This document shows positions 61,055-64,000 of a stretch of 64,000 nt of DNA, piece by piece. The notes beneath the pieces were generated by a model that saw only the letters and a program-made list of their open reading frames with translations, was not told the DNA's origin and ran no database searches. The translations under genes were made by a program, and so were the position numbers. Position 1 is the first letter of the stretch, and every line of letters begins with the position of its first letter. Origin of the DNA: Methanocalculus natronophilus (GTDB lineage Archaea; Halobacteriota; Methanomicrobia; Methanomicrobiales; Methanocorpusculaceae); NCBI RefSeq assembly GCF_038751955.1, contig NZ_JBCEXH010000004.1:1-64000 (forward strand), given 5' to 3'.

Positions 61055-61417
61055 TAGCTCTGTCTATGAACTGCCGTTGAATCCCCGTAGAAAAGGAATG
61101 ACGGGTGACTGGTGCCCTGTGGCTGCATGTGGTCGGGGGTGGGTGAGCCCACCCCCTTGTCGTGAGGATAGCCCGCTGTACTGGCAGAGAATTTGCGACA
61201 GCCAATTGTTGCACATAATGTTTAATATAGAAGAGATCGAATTGATGTTAGGTACAGGTCTTGCCTAATTTACAGGGAGATACTGACATAACCTATTTAT
61301 TGACAGGCGTCCAAAATAGATTGCCGTTAATGTGAGAGGAAACGACCAAAAGGAAAATTCAGTTATTTGGAGAATGTGTAAGTGTATACATATAATTTGT
61401 AATAAACAGGTCTGTTC
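61055..61417. other. IS256 right flank and promoter region of the following GT4
   Basis: No gene is seen. It holds the GGGGGTGGG..CCCACCCCC hairpin (about 61136-61158), the candidate IS256 right end (61248-61263) and, before the next gene, ACATATAATTTG at about 61388-61399, a plausible TATA box some 25 bases from ATG 61418. Confidence 0.4.
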
Positions 61418-62743
61418 ATGAAAAATGTCCTTGTTATCACGTTTGCATTTCCTCCCATGTCCGAAGTTGCATCAGTTCGGCCTCATGGACTTGCAAAATA
61501 TCTCCCACAGCATGGGTGGAATCCTATCTTTTTAACACCACAACTTCCAGGTGAGCCAGATGGGGCGTTCAATGTAGTTCAAACTGAATATGATGATATC
61601 ATCAGGTATTGGCTTAAAAAACTGCACATATCGATTCAAAAACAAGAGGGTGAGGGTGCAGATCCCTTTTCAAAAGATAAATTGATGAGGATATATAATA
61701 CACAAAAAGTTCCCCCCACATTTAAAAAAATTGCATTCCTTCCTGTTGAATTCCTGGTATACCCCGATTTAGATATCGGATGGTATACATATGCCGTCGA
61801 TGCCGGGAACAGGATCTGTGAACAGCATGCTATTGCCGCTATCATTAGCACATCTAAGCCAAATACAACTCATCTTATTGCTCACACCCTTGCTAAAACA
61901 TATAATATTCCTTGGATTGCTGATTTTCGAGATCTCTGGACACTCAATATTTTTTTAGATTACTCATTTATTCGAAAGTATTTCGAGAAAAAATTAGAAT
62001 TGCATACCATAGAGCGGGCATCTGCCCTGACAACACTATCACAGCCATGGGCTGATAAACTTAAGGAGTTTCATAAGAAGGAACATTCATATTCGGTCAC
62101 AAATGGGTTCGATCCTGAAATGATGAATCCAGGTATACCTCTGTCTAAGAAGTTTAGAATTGTATATACTGGTACACTATACTATGGATATCAGGACCCT
62201 GTGCAACTGTTCAGGGTGATGAGTGCATTAATCAGTTCAAATCAGATTGATCAGGAAGATATCTCTATTGAATTCTATGGTGGGGATAATGAATGGTTGG
62301 AGACGTATATTTCCAGATATCAACTTCATGATGTGGTTATTCTCCATGGACGGGTTCCAAGGGAAACTGCCATTGAAGAACAGAGACGATCACAACTCCT
62401 TCTTCTTCTGACATGGAATGAGCCGGGTGAAGATGGTGTAAGTACAGGAAAATTTTTTGATTATCTTGCAGCCAGACGTCCTATCTTATCAATCGGCTTT
62501 ACAAATGGAGGGGTCGAGAATACTCTTCTCAAACAGACTCGTGCAGGTAAACACTTTTCAGATGAAGATGAACTTGAACGGTATCTTATTCAGGTCTATC
62601 ATGAATTCAAACAAAAAGGGTTTGTTTCATATTATGGTATAAAGGAAGAGATCATGAAATTCAGCCATCTTGAGATGGCTAAAAAATTCTCACAGGTTTT
62701 AAACCAATCTCTGGAGTCTTTTCCTGATAAAAGAGAGGGATAA
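61418..62743 (+). CDS. Glycosyltransferase, GT-B fold (GT4-like)
   Basis: 441 residues, somewhat longer than usual. VLVITFAFPPMSEVASVRPHG is the N-terminal loop, PWIADFRDLWTLNIF the hinge-proximal segment of this subfamily, RIVYTGTLYYGYQDPVQLFR opens the donor domain, and STGKFFDYLAARRPILSIG replaces the usual KxFEYLAxGKP. ATG 61418 follows AACAGGT. Convergent with top6A, with a 61-base gap. Confidence 0.88.
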   Translation: MKNVLVITFAFPPMSEVASVRPHGLAKYLPQHGWNPIFLTPQLPGEPDGAFNVVQTEYDDIIRYWLKKLHISIQKQEGEGADPFSKDKLMRIYNTQKVPPTFKKIAFLPVEFLVYPDLDIGWYTYAVDAGNRICEQHAIAAIISTSKPNTTHLIAHTLAKTYNIPWIADFRDLWTLNIFLDYSFIRKYFEKKLELHTIERASALTTLSQPWADKLKEFHKKEHSYSVTNGFDPEMMNPGIPLSKKFRIVYTGTLYYGYQDPVQLFRVMSALISSNQIDQEDISIEFYGGDNEWLETYISRYQLHDVVILHGRVPRETAIEEQRRSQLLLLLTWNEPGEDGVSTGKFFDYLAARRPILSIGFTNGGVENTLLKQTRAGKHFSDEDELERYLIQVYHEFKQKGFVSYYGIKEEIMKFSHLEMAKKFSQVLNQSLESFPDKREG

Positions 62744-62804
62744 GCTATTCAATATCACAATCCATTACCCTGTAGTTAAACAATTCAGTGTATCTCCTTA
62801 CTCT

Positions 62805-63908
62805 TCACACAACCCCCATCTCTCTCAACCTCTTCGGCAGATACTCCCCCGTCACAAAGTCCAGCCCCCGTGCCGCAAACGCCTGCTGCTCCGACTTCAG
62901 CCCCATCGACAACTGAAGGTTAATCTGCTCGCGCCAGTAATCCGTTGCAAACCGGGGGTCGGTCAGCTCCGCCTTCAGGGCGGCGATGTCCTGCTCGCTT
63001 AAACTGTCGGCAGGGAGGTCATAGTCCCGGATGTCCGAGGGCTGGACGCCGATGAACCGGGCCGCCGGGGTGGCGAGGAGCTCGGACATATGCGCACTCT
63101 TGATGGAGCCATAGGCGATCGATGCATAGATCCGGTAACTCCAGGGATCGCCGTCGGTGAAGATGAGGATCGGGAGGCCGAGCTCCTCATTCAGCTTCTT
63201 CAGCATCCGCCGGGTGGACCGTGCCGGCTGCCCCTTCAGGTGGAGGAGGATTGCGCCAAATTCGTCATCAAAGCCATTCTCCTGGAGACGGGCATACATA
63301 CCGCCGGTCTCCATCGCAATGACGAACTTCGCGTCATGGTCGATCAGATCAACATTGCCGACATTATTTGGGATGGAATACCCGGCCTCCCCCACATCAT
63401 CCCGGCAGTGTATCTCACGGATCCCACGGCGGGTCGACTCCCGGAGTCTGAGAGGGCCAAAGATCGTTGCCCCATCCTCCTCAGGCCGGAGATGGAAGGC
63501 TTCGCGTTCAAGTGCGGTGACGATCTCAAGATCCTCAACTAAATAGTTGCTCTCATCCTGTGCCGTGAACTTCGCCTTCTTCCATGATTCAGAGATATAG
63601 TACATCTCCCTCAGCGTCGAGGAGCGGTTCTCTGTGAGCTGGCCCTTTAGAAACCCGATCACATACGCCATCTTCAGAAGATGGATCGCACTCCGGGCAG
63701 TCGATGCAGACCGGGTGCTCTCCTTCTCCCCGTACTTCCAGACGTCAGTTGCCTCATCATAGGCGATATTCTGTTTTGTCCGGGTCGGTAGCCGGATCGA
63801 GGGGATCTCGCCATCTGCGATCTGGTCATACCACGCACTCGCAATGCCGACGAGGCGGTTGATAGTGTGTGTGTTCTTCTGTTGATCGCTTTCTGATAGT
63901 TCTTTCAA
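62805..63908 (-). CDS. top6A: DNA topoisomerase VI subunit A
   Basis: 367 residues, full length. The catalytic tyrosine lies in the winged-helix motif [18 protein letters not shown], and the Toprim acidic residues are in [11 protein letters not shown] and [19 protein letters not shown]. It pairs with Top6B to relax and decatenate DNA. Start is TTG 63908 with GAGGAA upstream; the frame opens earlier but without ATG or GTG. Top6B is not within the window (it would lie beyond the right edge if adjacent). Confidence 0.95.
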   Translation of the reverse strand: MKELSESDQQKNTHTINRLVGIASAWYDQIADGEIPSIRLPTRTKQNIAYDEATDVWKYGEKESTRSASTARSAIHLLKMAYVIGFLKGQLTENRSSTLREMYYISESWKKAKFTAQDESNYLVEDLEIVTALEREAFHLRPEEDGATIFGPLRLRESTRRGIREIHCRDDVGEAGYSIPNNVGNVDLIDHDAKFVIAMETGGMYARLQENGFDDEFGAILLHLKGQPARSTRRMLKKLNEELGLPILIFTDGDPWSYRIYASIAYGSIKSAHMSELLATPAARFIGVQPSDIRDYDLPADSLSEQDIAALKAELTDPRFATDYWREQINLQLSMGLKSEQQAFAARGLDFVTGEYLPKRLREMGVV

Positions 63909-64000
63909 TGTGGGTTCCTCTGTGACAATTCTTTCTCTAATCGAAATGTTCGGGAATATGGATTTTTTGGTAGATGATTGCTACTTTATAGTCTCATAAT

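Larger units (their letters stand above)
57559..61263 (+). mobile_element. IS256-family element interrupted by an IS21-family element
   Basis: The left end begins near GGCTCTGTACC (57559), which also forms a short hairpin with ACAGAGCC just before the transposase ATG. A related inverted sequence, GGTACAGGTCTTGCC, lies at about 61248-61263 as candidate right end. The transposase gene is split between 57601-58002 and 60278-61054. Exact ends and target duplication could not be fixed; an inverted TCCCTGTAAATT pair lies just outside both candidate ends. A strong GGGGGTGGG/CCCACCCCC hairpin is near 61136-61158. Confidence 0.7.

Overview
The window is archaeal and most likely comes from a methanogen of the order Methanomicrobiales. 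It carries methenyl-tetrahydromethanopterin cyclohydrolase (mch), an Orc1/Cdc6 initiator, topoisomerase VI subunit A, an archaeal-type cofactor-independent phosphoglycerate mutase, an AglB/STT3 oligosaccharyltransferase and many toxin-antitoxin (TA) genes. The order-level assignment is inference; no rRNA is present. One tRNA gene, tRNA-Val(UAC), was found. No CRISPR array was seen.

Layout. 0-6 kb is housekeeping: a DUF368 membrane protein, apgM, an acidic zinc-tailed protein, orc1/cdc6, mch and tRNA-Val. 6-10.5 kb holds nucleotide-sugar genes (a GalE-like epimerase, UDP-glucose dehydrogenase, GalU) interrupted by a PIN-domain TA pair. 10.5-16.3 kb is a TA island: RelE, VapBC, HepT/MntA, PIN and HicB systems, several broken, mixed with two dispersed repeat families (here called A and B) and an orphan IS605-type end. 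16.4-29.7 kb is surface-glycan assembly: an epimerase, a decayed asnB, a GT2, AglB, a PglK/MsbA-type flippase and a WecC-like dehydrogenase. A second TA copy, a truncated tnpB and a half ABC-transporter gene lie among them.

29.7-36.2 kb is the most interesting part. Four consecutive genes match, in order and by family, the Campylobacter jejuni Cj1418-Cj1417-Cj1416-Cj1415 set. That set makes 3'-phospho-cytidine diphosphoramidate, the donor precursor for capsular phosphoramidate groups. Here it is followed directly by a PHP-family phosphoesterase, of the type that removes the 3'-phosphate of nucleoside 3',5'-bisphosphates, and by a sulfotransferase-fold protein. I infer a complete archaeal phosphoramidate-transfer pathway that is chemically analogous to PAPS-dependent sulfation: make donor, transfer, recycle pCp. 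No methyltransferase is present.

36.4-41.2 kb encodes a CDP-3,6-dideoxyhexose route (RfbF, RfbG, RfbH, an RmlC-like epimerase, an SDR reductase). 41.2-53.3 kb encodes nonulosonic (legionaminic/sialic-type) acid synthesis: two NeuB paralogues, a cytidylyltransferase, NeuC, a GNAT, two aminotransferase-fold proteins and a CapD/LegB-type dehydratase. 53.4-62.7 kb holds glycosyltransferases and an IS256-family transposase gene split cleanly by an IS21-family element with a 5-bp target duplication. topoVI-A closes the window.

The glycan locus is a mosaic of GC-rich and very AT-rich blocks. Broken gene stumps sit at several block edges: half an ABC transporter, 21 codons of neuC, half of pseI, a duplicated GT4 start and a frameshifted gene. 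These look like scars of repeated cassette exchange.
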